DNA of 64,000 bases, from positions 62,001-126,000 of the forward strand of contig NZ_VDCY01000004.1 in assembly GCF_006517395.1 (NCBI RefSeq). The letters run 5' to 3'. Below, piece after piece: positions 26,699 through 40,032 of the stretch (its first letter is position 1; each line of letters starts with the position of its first letter). The notes under the pieces are model-generated. The model searched no databases. It saw nothing but the letters and a program-made list of their open reading frames with translations, and was not told where the DNA came from. The position numbers were made by a program, and so were the translations under genes. This stretch comes from Terrilactibacillus laevilacticus. Its GTDB lineage: Bacteria > Bacillota > Bacilli > Bacillales > Sporolactobacillaceae.

Positions 26699-27592
26699 TT
26701 ATTTTTTTATTTGAAGACCATGAATGACAGGGGATAAAACCTGACATTGGTAGTTAGGAAACTCGCTTTGTAAATGAGTAATAATCTCCTGACTCTGGCT
26801 ATGTGGAACAAAACTCATAATAGTTGGTCCAGCACCACTTAAAAATGTACCATAGGCACCCAATTCTCGAGCTGCTCGAGTAATGATGGGTAAATCGGGA
26901 ATGAGAGACGTTCGATAAGGTTGATGAAATAGGTCTTTTTCCATCATTTGACCCGCAATCGTCCAATTTTGTTGTAGTAAAGCGGCGATCATGACATTAC
27001 AAATACTGCTTGCTTGTACAGATTCACTATGTAAAAGTGATTTGGGAAGGACATGACGTGCCGTTTCGGTTTTTAATTCAACTTCAGGAATAAGTGTACA
27101 TAAGGACACATCTGGTAATGATGATGTCAATGTAACAAGTTCGCCATCAAAGTAGGATGAGATCGTCAAGCCACCATAGAGAGAAGCTGTTACATTGTCT
27201 GGATGCCCTTCTAAGTCACAGGCAATTTTTGCTTTTTCTTCTGTTTTGAGTTGTAAGTCGAGTCCAATATTTGCAAGTTCAATACCAGCAATGATGGCGG
27301 CTCCACTGCTTCCAAGGCCTCTCGCCAAAGGAATATCACTTGAAACAGTGATGTCATAGCATGGGCAAGACCGTCCATATTGCTTGGCTACTTTCTCAGC
27401 TACTTTATAAATTAGATTATTTTCTAAGTCTGATAGCATTTCAAAACCATCTGGATAGTGAAAGACCCATTCCTCGCTTGGCTTAACGTTAAGCTTTAAA
27501 TAGCGATTTATAGCAAGGCCAATGGAGTCAAAACCTGATCCCAGATTGGCTGTGCTTCCCGGAACAATCAGTTCAAAATGACCTTGGTTCAT
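26699..27592 (-). CDS. thrB: Homoserine kinase ThrB
   Basis: Phosphorylates homoserine with ATP, last-but-one step to threonine. 297-residue GHMP kinase: PGSTANLGSGFDSIG at the N-terminus and the ATP loop PLARGLGSSGAAIIAG near residues 88-103; C-terminal GAYGTFLSGAGPTIM motif. Last gene of the hom-thrC-thrB operon, one base after the thrC stop. A family 2 repeat begins immediately beyond the stop. Confidence 0.95.
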   Translation of the reverse strand: MNQGHFELIVPGSTANLGSGFDSIGLAINRYLKLNVKPSEEWVFHYPDGFEMLSDLENNLIYKVAEKVAKQYGRSCPCYDITVSSDIPLARGLGSSGAAIIAGIELANIGLDLQLKTEEKAKIACDLEGHPDNVTASLYGGLTISSYFDGELVTLTSSLPDVSLCTLIPEVELKTETARHVLPKSLLHSESVQASSICNVMIAALLQQNWTIAGQMMEKDLFHQPYRTSLIPDLPIITRAARELGAYGTFLSGAGPTIMSFVPHSQSQEIITHLQSEFPNYQCQVLSPVIHGLQIKK

Positions 27593-27593
27593 C

Positions 27594-28652
27594 TTACTTT
27601 ACCGCCTGTTTTAAATAATCCACAAGTTCTGTTTTACCAGCTTTTAATAAAGTAGGTTTGATGGTTAAGAATTCCATCGCAGTCGAAGGGTCTTTTAATC
27701 CGTTACCTGTTAGAATAGCGACTATTTTAGATCCTTTTTTGATTTCCCCAGTGGCTAACTGCTTTTTAATTCCAGCTATAGACGCACAAGAGGCTGGTTC
27801 AGCAAAGACACCTTCTGTTCGAGCGATCGTTTGATAAGCTTCGAGAATTTCCTCATCTGTTACAAAATCAACTTTTCCTTTGGATTCTTCTGCTGCAGCT
27901 ACAGCTAAGTTCCAGCTTGCTGGGTTTCCAATACGAATAGCCGTTGCGATGGTTTCAGGGTTTTCAATCACAGTATTTTTTGCAATGGCAGCTGATCCTT
28001 CAGCTTCAAAACCACGCATTTGTGGAAGAGAAGTATGATGTTTTTCATGATATTCCTTAAAGCCTTTCCAATAAGCTGAGATGTTTCCTGCATTTCCTAC
28101 TGGAATAGCTAGAACATCAGGTGCTTCTCCAAGTTGTTCACAAATTTCAAATGCACCTGTCTTTTGTCCTTCTAATCGATACGGATTGACTGAGTTCACA
28201 AGGGCATAATCCGAATTTTCAGCTGTGTAGCGAACCATTTCCAAAGCCTGATCAAAGTTTCCTTCGATTTCGATAATTTGAGCACCGTACATGACGGATT
28301 GAGCTAATTTACCTAAAGCAATTTTTCCTTTTGGTATAACAATAAGACATTTCATTCCTGCCCTTGCGCTATAAGCGGCAGCTGCTGCGGCAGTATTTCC
28401 TGTTGATGCACAGATAACCCCTTTACTACCTGCTTCTTTAGCTTTTGCTACGGCAAATACCATTCCGCGGTCTTTAAAACTACCAGTTGGGTTCAATCCT
28501 TCATATTTAACGTAAATTTGGCAATCCCATTCCTTTGATAAGTTCTCTAAAGGAATCAGTGGTGTGTTGCCTTCCATTAGGGTAAGTTTAGGTGTTTTGT
28601 CTGTTATTGGTAAATAGTCTTTATATTGTTCGATAAGTCCTTGATAGCTCAT
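27594..28652 (-). CDS. thrC: Threonine synthase ThrC
   Basis: Converts O-phosphohomoserine to threonine with PLP. 352 residues, the short Bacillus type. The Schiff-base Lys60 is in [13 protein letters not shown] phosphate loop [10 protein letters not shown]. The ATG overlaps the hom stop by four bases (ATGA), implying translational coupling. Confidence 0.96.
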   Translation of the reverse strand: MSYQGLIEQYKDYLPITDKTPKLTLMEGNTPLIPLENLSKEWDCQIYVKYEGLNPTGSFKDRGMVFAVAKAKEAGSKGVICASTGNTAAAAAAYSARAGMKCLIVIPKGKIALGKLAQSVMYGAQIIEIEGNFDQALEMVRYTAENSDYALVNSVNPYRLEGQKTGAFEICEQLGEAPDVLAIPVGNAGNISAYWKGFKEYHEKHHTSLPQMRGFEAEGSAAIAKNTVIENPETIATAIRIGNPASWNLAVAAAEESKGKVDFVTDEEILEAYQTIARTEGVFAEPASCASIAGIKKQLATGEIKKGSKIVAILTGNGLKDPSTAMEFLTIKPTLLKAGKTELVDYLKQAVK

Positions 28653-29953
28653 CTTTTCATCCCCTCAACACGATAATAATTTTTCACATCTATCATAACA
28701 TCTAATTCTTCTAATTTCCTAAGTGCTTTTTCAAATTTTATTTTATTGACTTCATGTGTAATGATAGCCACTTCGGCAACTTGATCGGATAATGGCTCTT
28801 GAATTAATTTTTCTATACTAATGCCATGATCCTTAAGTAAATTCGAAATTTTTGAGAAAGCCCCTTGTTCGTCCTTGACGTGGAACCGGAAGAAAAAGCG
28901 ACTGACAATCGTTTCGCTAGATACACATTGTTTTTCTTTTGAAGGTATAAAAATGTGATGTCCATTAACATCTAATGATAGGTTTCTTACCACTGAGATA
29001 AGATCGGAAACAACAGCTGTGGCAGTTGGTAATTCACCAGCACCTGGACCATAAAACATCGTTTCTCCAACAGCCTCTCCATAAACATAGACAGCATTAT
29101 TTTCATTTTCAACAGCTGCAAGTGGGTGCGTAGAAGGAAGCAATGTCGGTGATACACGAATATCAATTTGACCATTCGCAGTCTCAGTAACCCCAACTAA
29201 TTTTATCGCATATCCCAACTTTTGGCTGTACAAAATATCTTCTCTCTCAACACCTGTAATCCCTTCAATGGTGACATCATCTAAATCTACTGGGATTGAG
29301 TAAGCTAGGTGACTAAGAATAACCATTTTTCTTGCGGCATCAAGACCTTCTACATCAGAGGTTGGGTCTGCCTCAGCAAAGCCTAATGATTGAGCTTCTC
29401 CAAGAGCTTGCTCATAAGAAACAGGCTCTCTGGCCATTTTGCTTAGGATATAGTTCGTTGTTCCATTAACGATACCAATAATTTTTTGGATCCGATCTGC
29501 CGCAAGGCCATCCGTCAAACTTCTTAGAATCGGAATTCCGCCGGCTACACTTGCTTCATAATACAAATCGCAACCGTGATCTTTTGCAGCTTGTAATAGT
29601 TCAGGACCATAAACAGCCAATAAGTCTTTATTTGCCGTTACGACGTGTTTTTTGTTTTGAAAAGCGCGATGTAAATAGTTACGTGTTTGCTCAACACCGC
29701 CCATAACTTCAATAATGATATCGATGTTTGGATTATCTAGAACATCATCTGGATTTATAGTAAGTAAATTTTTATCAATATGGATTTTTCTTTCTTTGTT
29801 TAGATCGCTAACGAGCACCTTCTCAATTGAGATGTGATAGCCGGTACTCTGTTCAACTTGCGGCTGATCTTGGTTTAAAAGTCTTATGACACCTGTTCCA
29901 ACTGTACCAAAACCGAGTAATCCCACACCAACTGTTTTCATATACTGTTTCAC
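28649..29953 (-). CDS. hom: Homoserine dehydrogenase
   Basis: Reduces aspartate semialdehyde to homoserine. 434 residues: NAD(P) motif [12 protein letters not shown] at residues 12-23, catalytic region [16 protein letters not shown], and a C-terminal ACT domain from about residue 350 ([17 protein letters not shown]) that usually carries threonine feedback. First gene of hom-thrC-thrB, with AAGGAG upstream of the ATG. No aspartokinase gene is nearby. Confidence 0.97.
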   Translation of the reverse strand: MKQYMKTVGVGLLGFGTVGTGVIRLLNQDQPQVEQSTGYHISIEKVLVSDLNKERKIHIDKNLLTINPDDVLDNPNIDIIIEVMGGVEQTRNYLHRAFQNKKHVVTANKDLLAVYGPELLQAAKDHGCDLYYEASVAGGIPILRSLTDGLAADRIQKIIGIVNGTTNYILSKMAREPVSYEQALGEAQSLGFAEADPTSDVEGLDAARKMVILSHLAYSIPVDLDDVTIEGITGVEREDILYSQKLGYAIKLVGVTETANGQIDIRVSPTLLPSTHPLAAVENENNAVYVYGEAVGETMFYGPGAGELPTATAVVSDLISVVRNLSLDVNGHHIFIPSKEKQCVSSETIVSRFFFRFHVKDEQGAFSKISNLLKDHGISIEKLIQEPLSDQVAEVAIITHEVNKIKFEKALRKLEELDVMIDVKNYYRVEGMKR

Positions 29954-30663
29954 TCCTTATGTCATTGTTCTCTGAGAATAAACAGATGTCCTCATGTAAA
30001 AGACATTATACGTTGTTCCCTAGTAATCTACAAGAGGGAAATGAAAATATGATTTTCTCACATACTTGAAGTCTATTTAAACATATCTTGTCATAAGATT
30101 TAAGTTCATCTTAAAAAGAGGCATCTTAAATCTTATTCACAGAAAGTTGCTCCATTTAAAATCACCACTCTATCCATCCACTTAAAATTTCTAAGTTAAT
30201 GATAGATAATTTCAATTGGTAAATTCAGCAATGATATACACTATATATAGAAAAAGTGGAGTATTTCAAAACGATAGGGGCATACAAAGAATTTTTTAAA
30301 AAATTTTTAAATAACATTGAAACAGTCATTTTTTACATTAACTATTTAAAATGAAAGAAAAAGAGGTTCTTAAGTTTAAACATTTTTATTTAATGAATAA
30401 AAAAAGATTCATTTTGCAATTTTGAGGTTTACGAATGCCTAGTTAAAATCAAATAGAGGGGGTTGACCAGAATTTTTAAAAGACGTATGATGTTCAACAA
30501 CAAATCAATCTTCATCGTTTTTATCACTTAGGAGATTAATTGTTTAGCTTTTAATTTCTATCAAATTAAATTATTTGAAAATTATGTTAAACTCTAATGA
30601 ATCATTTTTTACTACATTGTTTTTGGCAAGATCGCCAATAGAAAAGAATAAGGAGTGGCTCGC
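29954..30663. other. Long AT-rich intergenic region between divergent hom and ilvD
   Basis: 710 bases without a convincing gene. It must hold both promoters. It contains a 10-bp inverted repeat AAGATTTAAG / CTTAAATCTT (30095-30104 and 30125-30134), a perfect 16-bp palindrome AATTTTTTAAAAAATT (30290-30305) and a CodY-like box at 30569. No T-box core sequence is present on either strand. Confidence 0.6.
30569..30583. promoter_or_regulatory. Candidate CodY box upstream of ilvD
   Basis: AATTATTTGAAAATT matches the CodY consensus AATTTTCWGAAAATT at 13 of 15 positions and lies about 80 bases before ilvD. CodY represses branched-chain genes when isoleucine/valine and GTP are high; site assignment is by consensus only. 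Confidence 0.5.
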
Positions 30664-32361
30664 ATGAGAAGTGATATGATCAAAAAAGGAATAGACCGTG
30701 CGCCACACCGAAGCTTACTCCATGCAGCTGGGGTCAAAACAAAAGATTTAAATAAACCTTTTATTGGGGTTTGTAATTCTTATATTGATATCATCCCAGG
30801 TCATGCACATTTAAATAAGTTTGCGGAAGTCGTAAAAGAAGCGATTAGAGAAGCTGGTGGGGTACCTTTCGAATTTAATACAATCGGTGTTGATGATGGC
30901 ATTGCAATGGGGCACAGTGGAATGCGGTATTCGCTTCCAAGTCGTGAGTTGATTGCCGACAGCGCTGAAACAGTTATTAACGCCCATTGGTTTGATGGAG
31001 TATTTTATATTCCAAACTGTGACAAGATTACACCAGGTATGTTGATGGCAGCAGCAAGAACGAATGTCCCTTCTGTTTTTGTCACCGGTGGACCGATGGA
31101 AGCAGGGGTTGCTGAAGATGGATCGAATCTCTCACTAACATCTGTTTTTGAAGGTGTAGGTGCTTATAAATCAGGAAAAATCTCAGCAGAACAACTTACA
31201 TCACTTGAAAATTCAGCTTGTCCTACTTGTGGATCATGCTCAGGGATGTTTACAGCAAATTCAATGAATTCGTTGATGGAAATGCTGGGGATGACACCGC
31301 CTGGAAATGCAACCATTGTTGCAACGTCTAAGGAAAGACATCGATTAATTAAAGAAGCAGCTAAACATCTCATGTATTGTATCGAAAAGGATATTAAGCC
31401 AAGTGACATTATAACTGAGAGTGCTATCGATGATGCATTTGCGCTAGATATGGCTATGGGTGGTTCAACCAATACCGTTCTTCATACCTTGGCTATTGCG
31501 AATGAAATAGGAATTGATTATGATCTCAATCGTATTAACGAAGTAGCTAAACGAACGCCTTATTTAGCAAAGATTATGCCGTCTTCGAATTATTCGATGC
31601 AAGATATTCATCGAGCGGGTGGCATTAGCGCTATAATTAACGAACTATGTAAACATAATCTCATCAATCGAGACCGGTTGACGATAACTGGAAAAACGGT
31701 CTACGAAAACGTTAAAGATGCTGAAATTTTAGATAATACAGTCATTAGAACGAAAGAGACCGCATATAGTCCGGTAGGAGGATTATCGATTTTATATGGC
31801 AACATCGCTCCAGACGGTGCAGCCATCAAGGTCGGTGGTGTGGATCCTTCCATTAAAACATTTCTTGGTGAAGCGATTGTTTTTAATTCACAAGACGAAG
31901 CGCAAGAAGGTATTGATAATGGCACCGTTCAAGCAGGCCACGTCGTCGTCATCCGTTATGAAGGACCAAAAGGCGGACCAGGGATGCCAGAAATGTTAGC
32001 ACCAACATCCGCTATTGCAGGCCGTGGATTAATTAAAGATGTTGCTCTGATTACAGATGGACGTTTCTCTGGTGCAACACGAGGTATTTCCATTGGACAT
32101 ATCTCTCCTGAAGCAGCTGAAGGCGGCCCAATTTCTCTCATCGAGAATGGTGACGAGATTTTCATTGATTTGATTAATCGAACCATTAATCTTAATGTTT
32201 CGGATGAAGAACTAGAAGAAAGAAAACGTAATTTTGTTGAACCAGAACCAAAAATTACACGCGGTTATCTTGCCCGTTATGCAGCACTCGTAACGTCAGC
32301 AAATACCGGCGGAGTTATGAAAATAGGAACAAATAAGAAAGTGTTGACGAGGAAAAAATAA
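30664..32361 (+). CDS. ilvD: Dihydroxy-acid dehydratase IlvD
   Basis: Third common step of isoleucine/valine synthesis, an Fe-S dehydratase. About 565 residues, as in Bacillus. Cluster ligands are visible in [11 protein letters not shown] and [29 protein letters not shown] and [10 protein letters not shown] are family signatures. ATG 30664 is favoured because AAGGAG ends nine bases before it; the in-frame GTG at 30655 overlaps that site. It is separated from ilvB by a T-box and so is controlled differently from ilvBNC. Confidence 0.97.
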   Translation: MRSDMIKKGIDRAPHRSLLHAAGVKTKDLNKPFIGVCNSYIDIIPGHAHLNKFAEVVKEAIREAGGVPFEFNTIGVDDGIAMGHSGMRYSLPSRELIADSAETVINAHWFDGVFYIPNCDKITPGMLMAAARTNVPSVFVTGGPMEAGVAEDGSNLSLTSVFEGVGAYKSGKISAEQLTSLENSACPTCGSCSGMFTANSMNSLMEMLGMTPPGNATIVATSKERHRLIKEAAKHLMYCIEKDIKPSDIITESAIDDAFALDMAMGGSTNTVLHTLAIANEIGIDYDLNRINEVAKRTPYLAKIMPSSNYSMQDIHRAGGISAIINELCKHNLINRDRLTITGKTVYENVKDAEILDNTVIRTKETAYSPVGGLSILYGNIAPDGAAIKVGGVDPSIKTFLGEAIVFNSQDEAQEGIDNGTVQAGHVVVIRYEGPKGGPGMPEMLAPTSAIAGRGLIKDVALITDGRFSGATRGISIGHISPEAAEGGPISLIENGDEIFIDLINRTINLNVSDEELEERKRNFVEPEPKITRGYLARYAALVTSANTGGVMKIGTNKKVLTRKK

Positions 32362-32364
32362 TAA

Positions 32365-32672
32365 GGAATGCAGTCTATAGAGAGTTGAGGATTGGTGGAA
32401 CCTCAATGATGCCCCTTATTATGACATCGCCTCTGAGCGCCTATCTGAAAGGTTATCTCTAGTAGGATAGGTCGAGTGAAACATCACTCGTTATCAAAAT
32501 AAACAATCGTAGTCATACTTCGTTTATTGAAGCTGAAACGATTGTTGCCAAGTTGGTGTTCGTGAGGGCATCAAGAAGTTGGGTGGTACCATGAAAAGTA
32601 GCCTTTTCATCCCTACAAATCCTGTATTAGCGTTAGTGTGAATATAGGTGTGGGATGAGAAGGCTTTTTTAT
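32365..32672 (+). promoter_or_regulatory. T-box leader of ilvB-ilvN-ilvC, apparent isoleucine specifier
   Basis: Stem I with AGAGAGTTGAGGATTGGTGG (32379-32398), specifier region GAC-ATC-G-CCTCTGAGC with ATC (Ile) at 32426-32428. T-box sequence AAGTTGGGTGGTACCATG (32576-32593). Terminator AGCCTTTTCATCCC / GGGATGAGAAGGCT (32600-32665) with T run. It starts directly after ilvD, so transcription from ilvD could also feed it. Uncharged tRNA-Ile would allow read-through into ilvBNC. Confidence 0.87.
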
Positions 32673-32780
32673 ACTTAAAAATAAAGTTCATTTATAGTTT
32701 AATGAAGGACGAAGACTCCAAATGGACGATGATTCATATAACCCATTATGGAAAAAAATACGAAAAATGGAGGAATTAAG

Positions 32781-34498
32781 GTGGATGTAACGATGCGAAA
32801 TGATGATAAAACCGTGATGCGTGTGCGAACTGGAGCAGATCTACTCATTGAATCGATCTTAACTAATGGTGCAGATACCATATTTGGCTATCCAGGCGGT
32901 GCAGTTCTACCAATCTATGATGCTTTATATAGTGCAAAAATAAAACATGTATTGACTAGACATGAACAAGGGGCTGTCCATGCGGCAGAAGGTTATGCCA
33001 GAGTTTCTGGAAAGCCAGGGGTGGTTCTTGTAACTTCAGGACCAGGTGCAACCAATGTCGTTACTGGTTTATTAGACGCCATGATGGATTCATTACCTCT
33101 TGTCGTAATCACAGGACAGGTTGCAAGTGGTTTCATAGGTACTGATGCGTTTCAAGAAGCAGATGTTTTAGGTATTACTGCACCTACAACAAAACATAGT
33201 TTTCAGATAAAACGCACATCTGACATTCCACGTATTGTTAAAGAGGCTTTTCATATTGCAACAACTGGTCGCCCAGGACCTGTTATTGTGGATATTCCAA
33301 AAGACCTTGCAAGTCAGATTATCGATCAAGTTCCTGATGATGAGATGAATTTACCTGGATACTGCGTGAAGGATGATTTAGATATTGATTTATTACAGGT
33401 GAAAAGACTAGGAGAAGCATTATCTGCCTCGAGGCGGCCGGTTATTTTAGCTGGAGCTGGTGTTATACATGCCAAGGCTAGTGAGTTATTATTGGAAGTT
33501 GCTGAAAAATTTAATGTTCCTGTGGTCAATACATTACTTGGATTAGGATCATTCCCAGCTGATCACCGACTATTTCTAGGAATGGGTGGCATGCATGGTA
33601 CGTATGCGGCAAACATGGCGATAACGGAATGTGATCTTTTAGTTAACTTTGGTGCACGATTTGATGATCGTCTAACAGGGAATCTGGCTAAATTCGCCCC
33701 TAACGCAAAAGTCGCACATGTTGACATTGATCCATCAGAACTTGGTAAGAATGTCAAAACGGACATTCCTGTTGAAGGAGATGCAAAAGCAGTTCTGAAT
33801 AGTTTGTTAATGGGGTCATACCCATCACCAGATACGGAGGATTGGCGCAAACTAACAGCAAAAAATAAAATGGCCTATCCACTTCAATATAAAGTAGAAG
33901 ACAATCAAATTCTTCCTCAGCAAATGGTCGAGTGGTTACATGATTATACAAAAGGAGAGGCCATCGTTGTCACAGACGTAGGGCAACACCAAATGTGGGC
34001 AGCTCAATACTATTCATTTACGAAACCTAATCGATTTGTGACATCTGGAGGTCTTGGAACAATGGGGTTTGGTTTCCCAGCCGCTATTGGTGCACAAATT
34101 GCAGAACCTGAAAAAACAGTTGTTGCTGTCCTAGGTGATGGTGGATTTCAAATGACTCTGCAAGAACTTGCCGTTGTGAAAGAACGTCATCTACCACTCA
34201 AAGTGGTCATTCTAAACAATCAAGTTCTTGGAATGGTCAGACAGTGGCAAGAAACATTTTATGAAGAACGTTATTCTGAATCCTTAATTCCTGTTCAACC
34301 CGATTTTGTTAAACTTGCCGAAAGTTATGGCATCAAGGGCGTTAGAGTAGATACAGAACAAGAGGCTAGACAAATTCTAGCAGAAACCATGACGAATAAT
34401 GAACCGATTGTCATTGATTGCCGAGTCAAGAAGTTAGAAAACGTCTGTCCAATGGTTGCGCCAGGAAAAGGTTTAAATGAAATGTTGGGGGTTAAAGC

Positions 34499-34502
<4 letters not shown>
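32781..34502 (+). CDS. ilvB: Acetolactate synthase large subunit IlvB
   Basis: Anabolic acetohydroxyacid synthase catalytic subunit (TPP, FAD), making acetolactate and acetohydroxybutyrate. About 573 residues: catalytic Glu in [30 protein letters not shown]-terminal TPP motif [15 protein letters not shown] at 32781 has GGAGG seven bases upstream; the ATG at 32748 opens the same frame but lacks a ribosome site. The next gene, ilvN, overlaps by four bases. Confidence 0.96.
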
Positions 34503-36089
<1,587 letters not shown>

Positions 36090-36098
36090 GTCTCTATA

Positions 36099-36252
36099 AG
36101 TGCGTGTTCAAAAAGGTGACAAATTAGAAGCAAGAAGATCAAGGCGGCGCTGTTTTGAGGACCGGAATGTAGGTTTTTGCTACATGAGGACCGGAAAAAC
36201 AAGCCAACGCCGAGATTCGTAGCTTATCATTTGGTGACTTTTTGAACAACCT
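36099..36252 (-). repeat. Dispersed repeat family 1, copy 5 (short form, inverted)
   Basis: Reverse complement of copy 3: ends GTGCGTGTTCAAAAAGGTGAC ... GGTGACTTTTTGAACAACC, with GCGGCGCTGTTTTGAGG and CCGGAATGTAGGTTTTTGC inside. Inserted directly behind ilvC. Confidence 0.88.
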
Positions 36253-36809
36253 CTATAAAGAATGTTTAGTTTCCTTAATAGCCCCTTAAATTAGTTGAAC
36301 GTCATCAGGTGTGAAACTAAAACGGAACATATAGAGAAAACATAGAGAGAATATAGCTAGGTGTGATGTTGGAAGATAGGGATTATTCCCTTGCTTCCTC
36401 ATCTAGTTATATAAATAGATGAAATGATTCATTAGCTAAGAAAGCTTTTTCACCAATATCTAGAATACTTATCGAGATGACTTTTGATTAAGAGCATGAC
36501 GATGGATGGTTTTTAGGATTAACGTTTTAATTATACTTTAGCAAAAAATAAAAATTTAAGGTATAAGTGCAACTAACATAATCTTCTGCGATTAATTATC
36601 GAGTTGTCGCAAAGGCGATGCCGTAGTGACACATTCTAGGCCACTGTCTGCGCCTTATAGGCCCCGCAATCGGCAAGTTTTCTTTATCCAATTAATGCGT
36701 GCTTTTAGATGAAAAGTCATTACTAAAGCGTAAAGTATGAATTTTTGAAAGTATCATCCATTTTAAAGTAATGATATAGAAATTCAATGAATGATAAGGA
36801 GATTAAATA
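36253..36809 (+). other. Gap between ilvC and leuB where leuA would be expected
   Basis: About 557 bases with no coding sequence and no recognisable leuA remnant in any frame. It holds a family 3 repeat (36560-36690). leuB must either be read through the two repeats or have its own promoter here; no consensus promoter is obvious. Confidence 0.6.
36560..36690 (+). repeat. Dispersed repeat family 3, long copy
   Basis: GTATAAGTGCAACTA, then a 65-base block with GCGATTAATTATCGAGTTGTCGC, then CTGTCTGCGCCTTATAGGCC and CCGCAATCGGCAAGTTTTCTT. Shares first and last blocks with the copy inside the serA leader. Confidence 0.8.
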
Positions 36810-37904
36810 ATGGGAAAAACAATTGCTGTGTTGCCTGGTGATGGAATTGGACCAGAGGTTACATCGGGTGCTATACGAGTATTGGAAACAATATCTCAAA
36901 AGTATGGTCACAACTTTTCTTTTGTTAAAGGAAATATTGGTGGATCCGCATATGAGGCTGAAGGTCATCCACTGCCTGAATCTACGTTATCTATTTGTAA
37001 AAAAAGCGATGCTATTTTACTTGGTGCGGTAGGTGGACCAAAGTGGGATACCTTGCCAGCCCATCTTAGACCAGAAAAAGGGCTACTTGCGATAAGAAAA
37101 GAATTGGAACTGTTTGCTAATTTAAGACCTGTCGTAGCATTTGATGCTTTGTTGGATGCTTCTCCATTAAAACGAGAACGCGTAACGGATGTTGATTTTG
37201 TTATTGTTCGTGAATTAACGGGTGGTCTTTACTTTGGGAACCCGAGCGAACGCCGCGGCGATGTCGCTGTAGACACACTTGTTTACAGTGAGTATGAAAT
37301 CGAAAGAATTGTAGATAAAGCATTCCAACTAGCAAAAACGAGAAAACAAAAAGTAACCTCAGTCGATAAAGCAAATGTGCTTGAATCAAGTAAACTATGG
37401 CGAGAAATTGTTGAGAAGGTTGCAAAAAAATACCCTGATGTCACGTTAGAACATGTTCTCGTTGATGCTGCTGCGATGAAATTAATTACGGAGCCAGCTT
37501 CATTTGATGTCATCGTCACAGAGAATATGTTTGGAGATATTTTAAGTGATGAAGCATCGGTTTTAACAGGATCACTAGGAATGCTTCCATCTGCTAGTTT
37601 AAGAGAGGATAAATTAGGTCTATATGAACCAGCCCATGGTTCAGCGCCGGATATTGCAGGTCAAAACAAAGCCAATCCTTTAGCTACCATTATGTCGGCG
37701 GCTCTTTTACTAAGAAATTCCCTAGATCTACATGAAGAGGCTTCTGTTATTGAAAGAGCTGTAACAGATACATTGAATTCGGGTTACCATACGGCTGATC
37801 TTTCAGTAAATGGCGCACATGCGAAACGTGTTGGTACACAAGAGATGGTCGATAAAGTAATTGAAAACATGGCTAAATACATGCCATCATCTATTTCAAA
37901 TTAG
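36810..37904 (+). CDS. leuB: 3-isopropylmalate dehydrogenase LeuB
   Basis: Oxidative decarboxylation of 3-isopropylmalate with NAD in leucine synthesis. 364 residues: [15 protein letters not shown] at the N-terminus, [26 protein letters not shown] and [18 protein letters not shown]. Start ATG follows AAGGAG. First gene of leuB-leuC-leuD. Confidence 0.97.
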   Translation: MGKTIAVLPGDGIGPEVTSGAIRVLETISQKYGHNFSFVKGNIGGSAYEAEGHPLPESTLSICKKSDAILLGAVGGPKWDTLPAHLRPEKGLLAIRKELELFANLRPVVAFDALLDASPLKRERVTDVDFVIVRELTGGLYFGNPSERRGDVAVDTLVYSEYEIERIVDKAFQLAKTRKQKVTSVDKANVLESSKLWREIVEKVAKKYPDVTLEHVLVDAAAMKLITEPASFDVIVTENMFGDILSDEASVLTGSLGMLPSASLREDKLGLYEPAHGSAPDIAGQNKANPLATIMSAALLLRNSLDLHEEASVIERAVTDTLNSGYHTADLSVNGAHAKRVGTQEMVDKVIENMAKYMPSSISN

Positions 37905-37927
37905 ATAATGTAAGGAGGAGAGACGTG

Positions 37928-39337
37928 ATGAAACCACGCACAATTATTGAAAAAATTTGGGATAAACATTTGATTCATCAAGAAGAAGGAAAGCCGGATC
38001 TTCTCTATATCGATCTTCATTTAATTCATGAGGTGACTTCTCCGCAAGCTTTTGAGGGACTTCGTATACATGGTCGAAAGGTCAGGCGTCCTGATTTAAC
38101 ATTTGCGACAGTAGATCACAATATTCCAACTACTCCGAGCCGTGTATCGACAGATCCTATTTCAATTAAACAAATGTCGACACTTGAGAAAAACTGTCAA
38201 GAAAACGGGATTGAGTTGATGGATATTGGTCATCCAAACCAAGGGATTGTTCATATTATTGGGCCAGAATTAGGTTTAACACAACCAGGAAAAACCATTG
38301 TCTGTGGAGATAGTCATACTTCGACACATGGGGCATTCGGCGCTATGGCCTTTGGTATTGGAACAAGTGAAGTAGAACATGTCTTAGCTACTCAAACATT
38401 ATGGCAAAAGAAACCAAAAACGATGCAAATTAAGGTCAATGGGAAATTAGGACGAGGCGTTCGTGCGAAAGATCTCATCTTAGCTATCATCGGTAAATTT
38501 GGTTTTTCAGTTGGAACAGGTTACATTGTGGAATATACGGGAGAAGCTATTCGAAGTCTATCCATGGAAGAGCGTATGACCGTATGTAATATGTCCATTG
38601 AAGCAGGTGCCAGAGCTGGATTAATTAGTCCTGATGAAACAACGGTATCTTACTTAAAAGGTAGGAAATATGTCTATAATGAACGCTTTGATGAATTAGC
38701 CTCAGAATGGCTATCTCTTGCAACAGATGAAGGAGCCACATACGACAAAACCATTGAAATAGACGCTGCATCGATTGAACCGCAAGTGACTTGGGGAACG
38801 AACCCATCGATGTGTTTACCGATTAGTGCGACTCTTCCACATCCAGATGCTCAATATGATGTAGAGGAAAAGGAATCCATTGAGAAAGCACTCATGTATA
38901 TGGGACTTGAGCCGGGAATGCCGATAGCAGATATTAAAGTCGATTATGTCTTTATTGGTTCATGTACGAATGCGAGATTGAGTGATTTGCAAGAGGCCGC
39001 TAGTATTGTAAAAGGAAAGAAAGTAAAAGAAGGAGTTCGGGCTCTTATTGTGCCTGGTTCGCAATTGGTTAGACTTCAAGCGGAAGAACTTGGACTAGAT
39101 AAAATTTTTATTGAGGCCGGATTTGAATGGCGTCAGTCAGGCTGCAGTATGTGTCTTGCCATGAATGATGATGTGGTCCCTGCGGGTAAACGCTGTGCAT
39201 CGACATCTAATCGTAACTTCGAAGGTAGGCAAGGTAATGGATCTAGGACGCACCTTGTAAGTCCAGCCATGGCCGCCGCTGCAGCAATCAATGGACATTT
39301 TGTTGATATACGCGAATTAGAAACGGTTCATCATTAA
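37928..39337 (+). CDS. leuC: 3-isopropylmalate dehydratase large subunit LeuC
   Basis: 469-470 residues of the aconitase family. The 4Fe-4S ligands are in [14 protein letters not shown] and [26 protein letters not shown] is the substrate-side signature. ATG 37928 lies nine bases after AAGGAGG; the preceding in-frame GTG at 37925 is also possible and would match the Met-Met start of the Bacillus protein. 23 bases after leuB. Confidence 0.96.
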   Translation: MKPRTIIEKIWDKHLIHQEEGKPDLLYIDLHLIHEVTSPQAFEGLRIHGRKVRRPDLTFATVDHNIPTTPSRVSTDPISIKQMSTLEKNCQENGIELMDIGHPNQGIVHIIGPELGLTQPGKTIVCGDSHTSTHGAFGAMAFGIGTSEVEHVLATQTLWQKKPKTMQIKVNGKLGRGVRAKDLILAIIGKFGFSVGTGYIVEYTGEAIRSLSMEERMTVCNMSIEAGARAGLISPDETTVSYLKGRKYVYNERFDELASEWLSLATDEGATYDKTIEIDAASIEPQVTWGTNPSMCLPISATLPHPDAQYDVEEKESIEKALMYMGLEPGMPIADIKVDYVFIGSCTNARLSDLQEAASIVKGKKVKEGVRALIVPGSQLVRLQAEELGLDKIFIEAGFEWRQSGCSMCLAMNDDVVPAGKRCASTSNRNFEGRQGNGSRTHLVSPAMAAAAAINGHFVDIRELETVHH

Positions 39338-39399
39338 ATACCTTACTCTCTAATGCTCGCGTATCTGAAATTGATGTAAATGAAGGAGTTGACCGATAT

Positions 39400-39978
39400 A
39401 TGGAACCATTTAAAAAACACCGTGGGTTAGTTTGTCCACTTGATCGAAGGAATGTCGATACAGATCAAATTATCCCAAAACAGTTTTTGAAACGAATCGA
39501 AAGACAAGGGTTTGGTGAATGTTTATTTTATCACTGGCGTTTTGATGATGAAGGACATAAAAAACAAGACTTTGTATTAAATAAAGAAAAGTATGAAGGG
39601 GCTTCTATATTAATTGCCGGTGAAAACTTTGGGTGTGGGTCTTCTAGAGAACATGCACCATGGGCTTTAGGAGATTACGGATTTAAAGTGATCATAGCAC
39701 CAAGTTTTGCTGATATTTTCTATAATAACTGCCAAAAAAATGGCTTATTACTCATAAAACTTGATGAAGAGAATGTAAAGTTGTTAATGCAAAAAGCTCA
39801 ACAAGAATCATTCTATTTAGATGTTGATTTAGTTAATCAAGTGGTTGTAAGTGATACGCTTTCTATACCATTTGACATCGATGCATATCAAAAGAAAATG
39901 CTTTTAGAGGGCCTTGATGAGATCGCCGTTACATTAAAGTTAGAAGATGAAATAAGAGCCTATGAACAAACGCGTTAA
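39400..39978 (+). CDS. leuD: 3-isopropylmalate dehydratase small subunit LeuD
   Basis: 192 residues; swivel domain partner of LeuC. Signatures VDTDQIIPKQFLK and GCGSSREHAPWALGDYG. Start has AAGGAG upstream. Last gene of the leu cluster; a family 2 repeat follows 54 bases on. Confidence 0.96.
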   Translation: MEPFKKHRGLVCPLDRRNVDTDQIIPKQFLKRIERQGFGECLFYHWRFDDEGHKKQDFVLNKEKYEGASILIAGENFGCGSSREHAPWALGDYGFKVIIAPSFADIFYNNCQKNGLLLIKLDEENVKLLMQKAQQESFYLDVDLVNQVVVSDTLSIPFDIDAYQKKMLLEGLDEIAVTLKLEDEIRAYEQTR

Positions 39979-40032
39979 TTGAAAAAATGATACTTTACCA
40001 CTCATAAAAATGAGAGATAGCTCTATAGGCAA

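Noticed and set aside
26446-26737. Two opposing frames of 81 and 86 codons downstream of thrB
   Set aside because: They are translations of the family 2 repeat and the adjacent hairpin, not genes.
36253-36809. Search for a decayed leuA between ilvC and leuB
   Set aside because: No frame shows isopropylmalate synthase motifs; the gap holds only repeats and AT-rich sequence.
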